Program-made: the position numbers and the translations under genes
Notes under the pieces: generated by a model
What the model saw: the letters and a program-made list of their open reading frames with translations, nothing else
What the model was told of the DNA's origin: nothing
Databases searched by the model: none
Shown here: one piece after another, positions 23,066 through 32,900 of the stretch
Position numbering within the stretch: the stretch's first letter is position 1
Layout: each line of letters begins with the position of its first letter
Assembly: GCF_028128765.1 (NCBI RefSeq)
Contig: NZ_LBJG01000087.1
Coordinates: forward strand, 112,835 to 176,834
Reading direction: 5' to 3'
DNA length: 64,000 nucleotides
From: Bradyrhizobium sp. CCBAU 51627
GTDB taxonomy: Bacteria; Pseudomonadota; Alphaproteobacteria; Rhizobiales; Xanthobacteraceae

Positions 23066-23533
23066 ATGAGAGCGACAGCGTGGGCGATCGCGTTTGCATT
23101 CGCTGCCTCCGCGTCGGCCGTCGCGGCGCAACCGGTCAGATGGACGACCTACAGCATCCCTCAGACCGGCACCTCGGTCGACTTCTCGTCCTCGATCTTC
23201 ACCGAGGAGGCGGGTCGACCGGATGGATTTGGGCAGCATTTCCGGACCGCCGACGGCCGTGCCGACCTCACGATACAGGCCACCCCCAACGTCGCCAACG
23301 ATTCCCCGGCCGCCTTCCTCGCGAAAAAAGGTCCACCGTCGCGCATTCAGTACAAGCGGGTGACACCCCGCTTCTTCGCGGTCTCCAGCTACAAGGGGGA
23401 CAAGGTCTGGTACGACCGCTGCAACTTCGCCCGCCGGCTGGTTCATTGCGTGCTGATCAACTACCCCGCCAGCGAGGAGCACGACTGGGACGACATCGTT
23501 ACGCGCATCAGCCTGTCACTTCGCAGCAAGTAG
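23066..23533 (+). CDS. Secreted 155-aa protein, copy B
   Basis: Signal peptide ending ASAVAAQP; the mature domain runs WTTYSIPQTGTSVDFSSSIF, TADGRADLTIQATPNVANDS, PRFFAVSSYKGDKVWYDRC and HCVLINYPASEEHDWDDIV. It has the same length as copy A (4853-5320) with most of the core identical and the signal peptides diverged, so the pair arose by duplication and both are under selection. GAAGGAG sits before ATG. Confidence 0.8.
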   Translation: MRATAWAIAFAFAASASAVAAQPVRWTTYSIPQTGTSVDFSSSIFTEEAGRPDGFGQHFRTADGRADLTIQATPNVANDSPAAFLAKKGPPSRIQYKRVTPRFFAVSSYKGDKVWYDRCNFARRLVHCVLINYPASEEHDWDDIVTRISLSLRSK

Positions 23534-23685
23534 TGGTCCGAAGCGGGGCGCCACTCTCTGGGATCAATATGCGACGTAAGGTTTGGCGCTTACGGAGACT
23601 TGGAAGTCATCACGTTCACGGCCACCGGATTCTTACGGTCCGATCGCTCCCATGATCATTTACCAACGGCGTCTATAGATCGCCA

Positions 23686-23853
23686 ATGGACATCGAGTAC
23701 GACCCCGAGCGCGAGGCGGTCGCGGCGATGAAGCTCGCTGCGGAGGCCGATGGAGCCGAACGGCAACGCTGGATCATATTGGCGCTGGCGTGGCAGGAGA
23801 TTGCGCGAGTCCCCGGTCCGTCGCTCGCAGGCAAGCCCGAACCGGCGACTTAG
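23686..23853 (+). CDS. 55-aa conserved hypothetical protein
   Basis: MDIEYDPEREAVAAMKLAAE, then ADGAERQRWIILALAWQEIAR and a Pro/Gly tail. Short helical protein of a pattern frequent in Bradyrhizobium. Function unknown. Confidence 0.65.
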   Translation: MDIEYDPEREAVAAMKLAAEADGAERQRWIILALAWQEIARVPGPSLAGKPEPAT

Positions 23854-23946
23854 CCACGGCTTGGCGGGCACTCGGCGCATCGAAAGGAACCGAGCTGGCC
23901 TCTCCCGATTGGCTTCTCGCATCAGAACTTCGAAGGAGGTGCTGCG

Positions 23947-25937
23947 ATGGCCGAATCCGCCCCACCTCGCAATCGCATGGTCGAGGTGCAACTTGCCGGC
24001 CGCGGCATTCGCGATCGACGCGTTCTGGATGCCATGGCAGAGGTCCCACGCGAGCGGTTCGTCGAATCCGGCTTCGAGGAATTCGCGTATGAGGATTGTG
24101 CGTTGCCGATCGCGAACGCGCAGACCATCTCGCAGCCTTATATCGTCGCGTTGATGAGCGAGGCGGCCGAGCTGAAGCCGGCAGACAAGGTGCTCGAGGT
24201 CGGCACCGGTTCGGGTTATGCCGCGGCGGTCGCCTCGCGGCTCGCTGGAACGGTCCACACCGTCGAGCGACATGAGGATCTGGCGAGGATCGCCGCACAG
24301 CGTCTCGCGGCGCTAGGATACGATAACTGCATTGTTCATACCGGTGACGGCACCCGCGGCCTGCCGCAAGAAGCCCCATTCGACGCCATTCTGGTCGCCG
24401 CCGGCGGTCCGACCGTACCGGATGTACTCAAGGCGCAACTGGCCGTCGGCGGGCGCCTCGTCATACCTGTCGGCGATTTCGAAAACGAACAGTCGCTGCT
24501 GCGCATTACGCGTCTGAGCGAGACGAAATATGCCGAGGAAACCTTCGGCGCCGTCCGCTTCGTGCCCCTGATCGGAGAGCACGGATGGGCCGAGGACGGC
24601 ACGCGCTCCGCCAGCAATCACGTCCCCGGGCGCACGCGCTTCCGCTCGCTGCCGGAAATGATTGGCGCCGCCATCGAGCCCTTGCCGGACTTCGACGATC
24701 CCACCTTCGGGGGTTTTCTGGATCGGTTCGCGCAGTCCCGAGTCGTTCTGCTGGGCGAAGCCAGCCACGGCACGTCGGAGTTCTACCAGGCGCGCGCCGC
24801 GATCACGCGCCACCTGATCGAGAAGCACGGCTTCAAGATCGTTGCGGTGGAAGCGGATTGGCCCGATGCCGCTGCCGTCGACCGGTATGTTCGTCACAGA
24901 ACATCCCGCGGCACGCGCGAGCGGCCCTTCGAACGCTTCCCGACCTGGATGTGGCGCAATAAAGATGTCGCGGCGTTCGTCGAATGGATGCGCAAACACA
25001 ATGACGCGAAGCCGGCGAGCGAGCGGGCGGGATTCTATGGCCTCGACATCTACAACATGCGGAGCTCGATCGCAGCCGTTCTCGCCTCCTCAACGAGGTG
25101 GATCCCGACGCCGCGGCGGTAGCCCGCGAACGCTACGGATGCCTGACGCCTTGGCAGCGAGAGCCTTCGACCTACGGCCGCGCCGTCCTGACCGAAGGCT
25201 ATCGGAAATGCGAGGCGGAGATCCTTCGACAGTGCCAAGATATCCTGAAGAAGGAACTGGACTACGCCGCGAACGATCCGGACAGCTTCCTGGACGCCAC
25301 CCAGAACGCCCGGCTGATCGCCGCGGCCGAGCGCTACTATCGCATCATGTACTGTGGCGGCGCCGAATCCTGGAATCTGCGCGACACGCACATGTTCGAG
25401 ACCTTGGGCCATATTCTGGACGCGCAAGGCCCCCGATCCAAGGCCGTGGTCTGGGCCCACAACTCCCATATCGGAGACGCCCGCTATACCGAGATGGGCG
25501 CCGTCCGTGACGAACTCAACATCGGGCAGCTTTGCCGAGAGAAGTTCGCCGAAGGAGCATCCTTAATTGGATTCGGTACGCACACCGGCACTGTCGCCGC
25601 CGCGTCGGACTGGGACGCCGAAATGGAAGTGATGCCGGTGCGGCCTTCCCGGTCGGACAGCTATGAACGTCTCTTGCACGACGCGGGTGCGGCGAGCGGC
25701 CTGCTCGAATTCCGCCGGGACGAAGGTCTCCGGCGTCGCCTGCTCGAGCCGCGCCTCGAACGCTTCATCGGCGTCATCTACCGTCCAAACACCGAGCTGA
25801 AAAGCCACTACGCGGAAGCCTCGCTGCCTCAGCAGTTCGACGCATTCGTGTGGTTCGACGAAACGCATGCCGTGTGTCCCTTAGAACTGGAACATCGCCC
25901 TACCGGCGTCCCGGACACCTACCCCTTCGGGCTGTAA
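23947..25937 (+). pseudogene. Pcm - erythromycin-esterase-type fusion, frameshifted
   Basis: Residues ~1-215 are a protein-L-isoaspartate methyltransferase (NAQTISQPYIVALM, SAM motif LEVGTGSGYAAAVASRL, GDGTRGLPQ, RLVIPVGD). A short linker joins an erythromycin-esterase (EreA/EreB-like) domain: VVLLGEASHGTSEFYQARAA, then FKIVAVEADWPDAAAVD with the catalytic-type His/Glu positions. After NMRSSIAAVLA one base is missing near 25085-25091. The next frame resumes DPDAAAVARERYGCLTPWQ, VVWAHNSHIGDARYTEMG, ending TYPFGL. Outside macrolide resistance the Ere fold occurs in proteins of unknown hydrolase function. AGGAGGT precedes ATG. The frameshift may be real decay or a read error. Confidence 0.85.
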
Positions 25938-26007
25938 AGGTGGCGTCGCCGAACACCCGCGCGACGTGCAGGCTCGTCGGCGGCGCGCTATCCAGACGCC
26001 CCGCGAT

Positions 26008-26271
26008 CTATTCCGCCGGACACTCCGGGCAAGTGTCGCCGATCGAATCCAGCACGTCACGGACTTCCTCGACGGCGTCATCGGCGGAGATCCCGGCCGG
26101 GGGACTCTGACGGGCGGCGTCGAAAGCTCGCTGTCGGGCGTGCGGATCGGCCCTGTCCCGCATCCACCCGTGCTCCTCGCATTCGTGGATGGCGCCGGCC
26201 TCATGCAGCACGCTGATGGCCCATCCGCGCAGCGTCCGGATCGCCGGCCGTCGTTCCTTCGTCATCAGCAT
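26008..26271 (-). CDS. Small conserved hypothetical protein
   Basis: 87 residues: MLMTKERRPAIRTLRGWAISVLHEAGAIHECEEHGWMRDRADPHARQRAFDAARQSPPAGISADDAVEEVRDVLDSIGDTCPEC in brief form, i.e. a helical core with HGWMRDRADPHAR and a terminal CPEC pair. Pattern seen widely in Bradyrhizobium. A second Met at 26265 may be the true start. Confidence 0.7.
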   Translation of the reverse strand: MLMTKERRPAIRTLRGWAISVLHEAGAIHECEEHGWMRDRADPHARQRAFDAARQSPPAGISADDAVEEVRDVLDSIGDTCPECPAE

Positions 26272-26674
26272 CGAGATCGCTCCTGCCGGGACGAATCCTA
26301 CCGCCCGCCTGCTCGTTCCAAGCGGTTAGCACGCAGCAGGGATTCGCAATCGGCAGAGCTGGAGCTTGTCCACGTGTTCCACCCGGCTCTGCTGGCTTGA
26401 AGTATTCGAGACGCCTTCCCGCGCGCCTCGCCTCAGATGTGCCGCTTTGGCCAATGATCAGCGAACATGCCGTTCAAGCTTTCCAGTTTCATCGGAAGAG
26501 CGGGACCCTCTGTTGTGAGGCCGAGATATGAACTGTGCAGACGATGTATCCCCCGTTCCGTCCAGCGTCCGCGTCAAGCGCTTCCCGACCCGCGATGCCT
26601 CGGGATCGCGGTTGTCCGCGAGTATTTTTGCGTGTTGCGTGACCTCTGCCCAGAACGTCTGGATGTGCCAGTTC
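26272..26674. other. No supported gene
   Basis: About 400 bases between two leftward genes. Open frames exist on both strands but none shows conserved motifs, a ribosome site or natural composition. It may mark the left edge of the defence island. Confidence 0.5.
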
Positions 26675-26950
26675 TCAAAATCCTCGAACCATGCGGTTTG
26701 GCGGCCGGCAGGCGACCCGCAGCAGGTGCCGCCCGATATCGCCGAGCCGCTGCGTCCGAACTGGGGCGCCGATCGGCTTGGCGTCGACGGAAGCGTCGTC
26801 GAGGACGGCCTGCCAGTATTCGGGTGGCATCGGGTCACCTGGACCGACCGCGGGCGATCCTGGCACGCTCCTGCCGACGGAGACGGTGGCGGCGAGCTTC
26901 TTCATCTGCTTTTCGGTCGGCATGCGCCAGCTGGCGGGGCGGTCGGTCAT
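26675..26950 (-). CDS. Possible small hypothetical protein
   Basis: 91 residues from ATG 26950: MTDRPASWRMPTEKQMKKLAATVSVG, MPPEYWQAVLDDASVDAKPIG and VRTQRLGDIGRHLLRVACR. The last part resembles the start of a Bradyrhizobium zinc-binding family, but the expected second Cys is absent and the end looks shifted. Weak support. Confidence 0.35.
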   Translation of the reverse strand: MTDRPASWRMPTEKQMKKLAATVSVGRSVPGSPAVGPGDPMPPEYWQAVLDDASVDAKPIGAPVRTQRLGDIGRHLLRVACRPPNRMVRGF

Positions 26951-27079
26951 CCTTAAATTAGAACACATCATGAACAAGCGAGTCGAGTCGTAGCCCGGGA
27001 TAACTCCCCTATTTTTTGGGGCGATCCTTGCGAAGTGAGGGCAGTTCGGCTATCTCATGTCTCACACGTGAGGATAAAA

Positions 27080-27646
27080 ATGATTCTGAATATGGCCCAG
27101 TTGGGCGGTGGCGAAATCCTGTCCGGAGCGACGACCGGACGGATGGTGCTGGCGGACCTGCTCAAGGCGACAGCCAGCGAGCCGCCGGTGGTCACGCCGG
27201 TGTTGTTGAACTTCGAATGGGTCAACGTGGCGACCTCCAGCTTCCTGCGGGAGAGCGTGCTGGCGTTCCGGGACGCGATCCGCAGCCGACGCTCCAATTT
27301 CTATCCGGTCGTCGCCAACGTGAACGCCGGCGTCCGCGAAGAGCTCGAGGATCTCCTGAGCCGTCGTGGCGGCGTTCTGATGTCGTGCGTCGCACGCGGC
27401 GACGAAGTCATCGAAGCGGCCCCCCTCGGAGAACTCGACCCGAAGCAGCGCCTGACGTTCGACCTGGTGCAGCAGCGCCGTGAGACCGACGCCGGCGAAC
27501 TGATGCGGGATTTCGCGGCCACGGATCCCGTCAAGAGCCCGACGGCTTGGAACAATCGTTTGGCGAGCTTAGCTATGCTCGGTTTGGTTGCGGAGATCAG
27601 CCAGGGCCGATCGAAGCGCTACAGGCCTATTTTCGAAGGGGTTTGA
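27080..27646 (+). CDS. STAS-like domain fused to a winged helix; gene 1 of a four-gene operon
   Basis: 188 residues. The first ~110 residues, GEILSGATTGRMVLADLL, PVLLNFEWVNVATSSFLRES and FYPVVANVNAGVREELEDLL, follow the STAS-like (DUF4325) pattern of anti-sigma-antagonist folds. The C-terminal ~65 residues (LTFDLVQQRRETDAGELM, SPTAWNNRLASLAMLGLVAE) form a winged helix. GAGG precedes ATG at 27080; the in-frame TTG/ATG at 27035 is less likely. A STAS switch with its own DNA- or protein-binding head next to a GHKL ATPase (29133) suggests partner switching. The start of the operon has a CCCC-TATTTTTT-GGGG palindrome at 27006-27021. Confidence 0.6.
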   Translation: MILNMAQLGGGEILSGATTGRMVLADLLKATASEPPVVTPVLLNFEWVNVATSSFLRESVLAFRDAIRSRRSNFYPVVANVNAGVREELEDLLSRRGGVLMSCVARGDEVIEAAPLGELDPKQRLTFDLVQQRRETDAGELMRDFAATDPVKSPTAWNNRLASLAMLGLVAEISQGRSKRYRPIFEGV

Positions 27647-27650
27647 TTTC

Positions 27651-28013
27651 ATGGGAGCGGATTTTCTGGAAAGGGCGACTCCGCAATTCGAGAAGTGTTG
27701 GGACAAAGGGCGGCTCGATCTCGTCGCCCAGGATCTCTTCACGCGTCTGCCGACGACGAAATCGCGGGCGTTCGAAGCAACACTGCTGGGGGCCGCCCAA
27801 GTGAAGAAAGGCGAAAAGATCACGATCGACAAGGTGCGGACCGGGCTGCTGGTGTCGCGCGGGCACACCGAGCTCGCTCTCAGCGAGGACGCGCCCGCGG
27901 CGGTGGTCAAGGCGATCGAGGCGAACTGCGGCGTTGCGCAGGGCATCGTGGACGAAGTCCATGAGATGGCCGGTGTCGTGGAGATCTCGGTATGCATCGC
28001 CCGACTGCAGTAG
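27651..28013 (+). CDS. Hypothetical protein; gene 2 of the STAS/GHKL operon
   Basis: 120 residues, unknown. It reads MGADFLERATPQFEKCWDKG, DLFTRLPTTKSRAFEATLLG, KVRTGLLVSRGHTELALSED and CGVAQGIVDEVHEMAGVVEI. Probably an alpha/beta protein with no membrane segment. It starts 4 bases after gene 1 and overlaps gene 3 by 22 bases, so it is translated with both. Confidence 0.7.
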   Translation: MGADFLERATPQFEKCWDKGRLDLVAQDLFTRLPTTKSRAFEATLLGAAQVKKGEKITIDKVRTGLLVSRGHTELALSEDAPAAVVKAIEANCGVAQGIVDEVHEMAGVVEISVCIARLQ

Positions 28014-29140
28014 CCGCCCGCAAGAAGTCACGATTGCACATCGCCGAGCGAAAGCTCCGGCACGACAGTTCGCTCCATCAGCCTTCGCTAGGCTGCGCGG
28101 GATGCGCCGAGAGAAAATTTTGCGGCGGCCTGGCCATCGAGGCCGAAGTCTGGAGCTGCCTCAGCTTCTGCTGCAACGACCCTGGCAAATGTGACAGGGT
28201 CTGCCGAAACAATCCCGACTATGCATTCCGCGTCCAGGAGATCGGCGGCTTCGAATTGAAGCTGCCGCAGGCGCCCCTGCTGCCGGCCCCGGCCCTCCCC
28301 CTGGTCGTACCTGAGATCTTCCACGGCTCGAAGCGCAGCCGGCATTTCGCGCCCGCGCTCGCGAGCGTTTCGCTTTACGGCATGTTCGACCGCAGGGAGG
28401 GTTTGCCGAAATACCGCACGCGGGACGAGCTCAGCGACAACTACAAGATCTCAAGCGGCACGCCGCTGCTGCTCACCGCCATCCAGCGGGACCGTCCGCT
28501 GGAGCGATGGTGGGAGCTCGGGCAGGCTCGGCGGAAGGCGATCATCGAAGCGGCTCGGGATTGCGGCGTAGTCTTGGCTACGACCCCGAACTACAGCCTG
28601 TTCGTGGACAGGCCGCGCTGGGACGACATGCACGCGATGAAGCGCATCGCGCTGACGCACGGCGAATTCCTGCAAGCCGGAATGCCGGCGGCGCTGCACG
28701 TCAACGGCCGGACGGAATGGGACTTCGAACGGTGGGCGACGTTCATCCTCGAGCATCCGGAGGTCACGCACGTCAGCTTCGAATTCACGACGGGGACCGG
28801 GCGCCCCACACGCAAGCGGCAACATGCGGCGTGGCTGTGCAGCGTGGCGAAGACGGTAGGGCGGCCCCTGCACCTTCTTGTTCGTGGCGGCAGCGATCTT
28901 CTGCCGGAACTGTGCGCGGCGTTCGCCGGGGTCACGTTCTTGGAGACCACCGCGTTCCTGAAGACCATGATGAGGTATCACGCGCTGAAGGGTGAGGCGG
29001 TGAGTTGGTGGCCCTATTCCACCGCGGCCAAACAGTTGTTGGATGACCTGTTTGAGACTAACTGGGAGATCTCTCGAGACGCTATCGCGAAGGTGATGCG
29101 ACGCGATCTTCCCCAGATGCCGGCAGCCGCAATTGCCTGA
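27992..29140 (+). CDS. Cys-rich DUF4417-like protein; gene 3 of the STAS/GHKL operon
   Basis: 382 residues. Residues ~34-74 hold eight or nine Cys (GCAGCAERKFCGG, WSCLSFCCNDPGKCDRVC), a possible Fe-S or zinc centre. The C-terminal ~220 residues contain VVLATTPNYSLFVDRPRWDD, GMPAALHVNGRTEWDFERWA and HVSFEFTTGTG, which resemble DUF4417 (found in phage and plasmid-type proteins). Function is unknown. The combination of a cysteine-rich head with this domain might be an Fe-S enzyme or sensor. Tight overlaps bind it to genes 2 and 4. Confidence 0.65.
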   Translation: MHRPTAVAARKKSRLHIAERKLRHDSSLHQPSLGCAGCAERKFCGGLAIEAEVWSCLSFCCNDPGKCDRVCRNNPDYAFRVQEIGGFELKLPQAPLLPAPALPLVVPEIFHGSKRSRHFAPALASVSLYGMFDRREGLPKYRTRDELSDNYKISSGTPLLLTAIQRDRPLERWWELGQARRKAIIEAARDCGVVLATTPNYSLFVDRPRWDDMHAMKRIALTHGEFLQAGMPAALHVNGRTEWDFERWATFILEHPEVTHVSFEFTTGTGRPTRKRQHAAWLCSVAKTVGRPLHLLVRGGSDLLPELCAAFAGVTFLETTAFLKTMMRYHALKGEAVSWWPYSTAAKQLLDDLFETNWEISRDAIAKVMRRDLPQMPAAAIA

Positions 29141-29924
29141 TATCGAGAGCCTCACGTTCGCCGCGCTCGACGGTATCGCTTTCGCCGCCTCGCGCGGCCG
29201 TTTAGGTGACGTACCGGAATATGTCGCCGATGACCTCGGTCCGCTGATCGAGATGGTCCAGTTGGCGCGAACGGGCCTCCTGCCTCCGCCGAACTCGGCG
29301 CCGTGGCTGCGCTTGAACGGAACGGAGGCGGTCCTGCGCGCGGCCGTCAGTGGTACCGAACGATGGGCATCTCCGTACGGCAACGGCTCGGGCTTCCTCA
29401 GATGCGATGTGCTGCAGACGGAGCCGAAGAGGTGGACCGCTTTCCTGCTAGAAACCCACAAGGCGGCGCTGGCGTCGGGCTTCCCCACCCAGACGGTCAG
29501 CCGCCTGATGGGGGCCATGGGAGAGCTTGCCGACAACGTGCTGGAGCATTCCGAGGCCGTGCCGACCGGCTTCGTCGTGTACCGCAGTCGCCCCGGATCC
29601 TTCGAATTCGCTGTCGCTGACAAAGGTATCGGAACGCTCGCCAGTCTTCGGTCGAACCCTAAGTACGACTACCTGGTCGACGATGGTGACGCGCTGCAAT
29701 GCGCCCTGACCGATGGCGAATCGCGGTTCGGCAAGGCGACGCAGCGGGGTACCGGATTCAGCACGCTGTTCCGAAGCCTCGTCAACATGAATGCTTCGCT
29801 CCGATTCCGGTCGGGCGACCACGCGCTGATCATGCACGGTACATCACCGACGTTGGTCAATGCTCACGTCGCCAAAAAGGCTCGCGCATCGGGCTTCATG
29901 ACCTCGGTCCATTGTACCATATGA
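29133..29924 (+). CDS. GHKL ATPase (anti-sigma/kinase-like); gene 4 of the STAS/GHKL operon
   Basis: 263 residues. A helical N-half is followed by a GHKL ATP-binding fold: GAMGELADNVLEHSE (N box), FAVADKGIGTLASL (G1-like), and GKATQRGTGFSTLFRSL (G2). No phosphoacceptor His or receiver, so it resembles anti-sigma kinases (SpoIIAB/RsbW type) or free GHKL ATPases. Paired with the STAS-like gene 1 it may form a kinase/antagonist switch. It overlaps gene 3 by 8 bases and ends 33 bases before the convergent helicase. Confidence 0.75.
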   Translation: MPDIESLTFAALDGIAFAASRGRLGDVPEYVADDLGPLIEMVQLARTGLLPPPNSAPWLRLNGTEAVLRAAVSGTERWASPYGNGSGFLRCDVLQTEPKRWTAFLLETHKAALASGFPTQTVSRLMGAMGELADNVLEHSEAVPTGFVVYRSRPGSFEFAVADKGIGTLASLRSNPKYDYLVDDGDALQCALTDGESRFGKATQRGTGFSTLFRSLVNMNASLRFRSGDHALIMHGTSPTLVNAHVAKKARASGFMTSVHCTI

Positions 29925-29956
29925 CTAAGTGCTGGAGGGGGACGATGCCGTCCTGG

Positions 29957-32900
29957 TTATGCGCGGTATTGGGTTAGGTCGGGGAAGGCCGGGCTACCTG
30001 GCGTCCAGAACTCGACGCTGTCCGAGTGCATCTCGAAGAAGTCCCGATCCGTCGTCACCCGAATTGCCTTCGGTAGATGACCGTTTTCGTAGCGGAAATC
30101 CTTGTCGAGCGCTGACGCGGATGTTCCCAGCGGTAGCATCATGGGCCGCGCAAGCACGGCGTGGAGGTCTGCGAGCGTCAAGGCCGGATCTGGTCGAGCA
30201 GGCATCTCAAGTTCGACGTCGGCGAAGTCGTCCAGATCGATTCCTTCCGTCCGCCCGACCTCGATTGCTTCCTCGAGCTGCCGAACAGCATCTTGCGTGC
30301 GCTCCGGTTCTTCTCCGCTGCCGAGCACGGTGTCTCTGATCAGAGTCGGCAGCTTAGCCAAAATTGGCTGCAACCCGCCCACAACGTTCTCGAACAGATT
30401 GATGCGATCGCGGGCTGCTACGTATACATCTGCCTCGACAGTCCCGGCATAATGCAAGTTTACGATGCGAATGTCTGTGAACCGTTGTCCTAGTCTATCG
30501 ATGCGGCCGATCCGCTGCTCGACGCGCATAGGATTCCAGGGCATGTCGTAATTCACCAAAGCCCCGCAGAACTGGAAATTGAGGCCTTCCGCCGCCGCAT
30601 CAGTACAGACCAGTATATCTGCCTGATGTTCTCGAAAGCGCCTTTTGACCTCTTCGCGACTGATCCGTTTCCACGAACCATCGTTGCCACGGACTTCGCC
30701 TCCACGACCCGAGAAGCACATTATCGACCGGCCGGTCCGCTCGACCAGGTGGTCGCGGAGGTAGTCCATCGTATCGGTGAACTGCGTAAATACCATCGAT
30801 TGCGGGTAACCGGCGGATTCAAGCTCTTTCAGCACGCCCACAAGCTCGTTAGCCTTCGTATCCGTAGGGAGCATACCGATCTCTTTCAGTAGGCCTTCGA
30901 TCGTAGCGGCCTCATCAGCGTTCGCGGTCTTCCGCTCCGCCGACGCGATCTCGTCGATATCGTCGAGCTCACCCGCCTCGACGAGGTCTGCGGCATCATC
31001 TTCGAATCCGATCTCGTCCTGCGGGGCAACAGCCGAGACGCCTTCCCGACGCTTCTCCAGTGTACACCGAAGGGCGTAGAAGCTCGACGCCAGGCGGCGG
31101 CGATAGATGGTCATCACGAAACCGACCGCATTCCGTTCTTCCTGGTCGGCCGCGTTGTAGGCCGTCGAAATGTAGTCTTCCGTACGCCGGTAGAGCGCTG
31201 TTTCCTCGAACGAGAGATTGATGAAACGGTCCTCGACCTTCCGGTTCGCGACACGGGCATCGATCTTGCCGGCTTTCGCGTATCGGCGAAGCAATTCCCG
31301 GGTATGCCGCGATATCAGCGCCCGCATCGGCGTTGTGCGCCGAATGAGAGCTATGGCTGCCTTCCGCTCCGCAGGTCCGAGCTGCTTTCGCGGTATTGCT
31401 GATTCGCTTCGCAGCGCGTCCAAGACCCTTTTGCTCTTGAGACGACTGAGCTTGCTCCACCGCTCAGCATCTTCGCGCGAAATCGCGCCGTACGTACGCT
31501 CGACGGACTGAAAGAGCGCCGAAAGCCAGTCCAACGATTCATTCGTAATGACGTCTTTGCGAACCTCTTGGAAGAAGCGATCGAATGCAGTTGCGGTCCA
31601 TTCTGGTGGCAGCCCGAGTAGACTTAGCAAGTCCCACAATTCGACCGCATGGATCTGCAGCGGGGTCGCGGTCAACAGAATTAGACCCTTATCCGTGTTC
31701 CTGCCGCCCAGTTCCCGCATCAGCCGGAGCAACGCGTTGGGGCGTTCTTGGGCAGTGCCTGCAGCGCGCCGGCGCGCGTGATGCGCTTCGTCCAGAACCA
31801 CTACATCCCAAGCATCGGCCGCGTCCAAGAGTTCGGTCCGCCTGTCCTGACGGCGCGCCAAGTGGCTCGACATGATGACGAAGGGTTCACGGTGCCATTC
31901 GCTGCGTGAGACCGTTTTCTCGATCCTGTGTTCGGTAGCGGGCGAATGATACCAAACCAGCTTCTGACCATCGTAGATCGGCCAATTCAGATTGAATTTC
32001 TCACGCAGTTCGATCTGCCATTGTTTGCAGACCGATTTCGGCGCCAACACGATTGCTCGTTTGATACGATCGGCCAACCATCCCTGCCGCAGCAACAAGC
32101 CGGCTTGAATCGTCTTTCCGAGACCAACCTCGTCTGCTATCAGAAGCTTCGGCGGCCAATTGTGATATAGCCGCTCGAAGGCCTTGACCTGGTGCGCCCA
32201 CGGGACGATCGCAGACGTCGCCTCGCCGACGCGTTCGCCGCCATTGGGCTGTCTAGCGGCATTGGCAATCCGTCGCCAGAGATCGGCACGCTCCTCGTCG
32301 ACCGAAACTCCAGGAGCGGGCTCCATCTGGGGCACAAGATGGGGCGGAACGATGATCGGTTTTGCCGATGGGTTGGCCGCTTCTGCGTCGGTGAGCAGCC
32401 TAGGGACCCGGTCCGGATCCGGCAAGAACTCCAGAAGCTTTTCTCGGACGGCGGCGGGCACGTCCATAACGATCGCTCTGGTGGCCTTGTCGGCCCAAAG
32501 CTTCGCGAAACTCGCTTCCTCCTCTTCTACTCGCGGCCCGTCGGCCCAAGAGGTGAAGCAGTTGAAGCTTTCCCAGTTCTTGGTCCAGCCGGCGGCGGTC
32601 TCGTTGTTGCTCCCGCTGAACGCGATCCTGTCGCCGGTCTTGTCCTCGATGATCCCCGTCTTCTCGTGGAAGAGTCCTGGATCCTGGCTGGGGTTCTTGT
32701 GTTCGTCGCACGGAATGGCGACCTTCACGTCAAGATATCCCTTCGCGATCATCCACGCTAAAAGCTCAAGTGCGTCTATCGCGAAGGGATGCGACGAGAA
32801 GTCGGGAGTCGCCAGCATCGTCTTCTCCACAGCGGCCTTGATGCTCTCGCCGAACTTGATCGCTTCGACTTCCGGTTCTCCGAGGGTGCAGCCCACGATG

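Noticed and set aside
25080..25100. Programmed frameshift in the Pcm-Ere gene
   Set aside because: No slippery heptamer, internal ribosome site or downstream pseudoknot is evident; the join looks like a single missing base.
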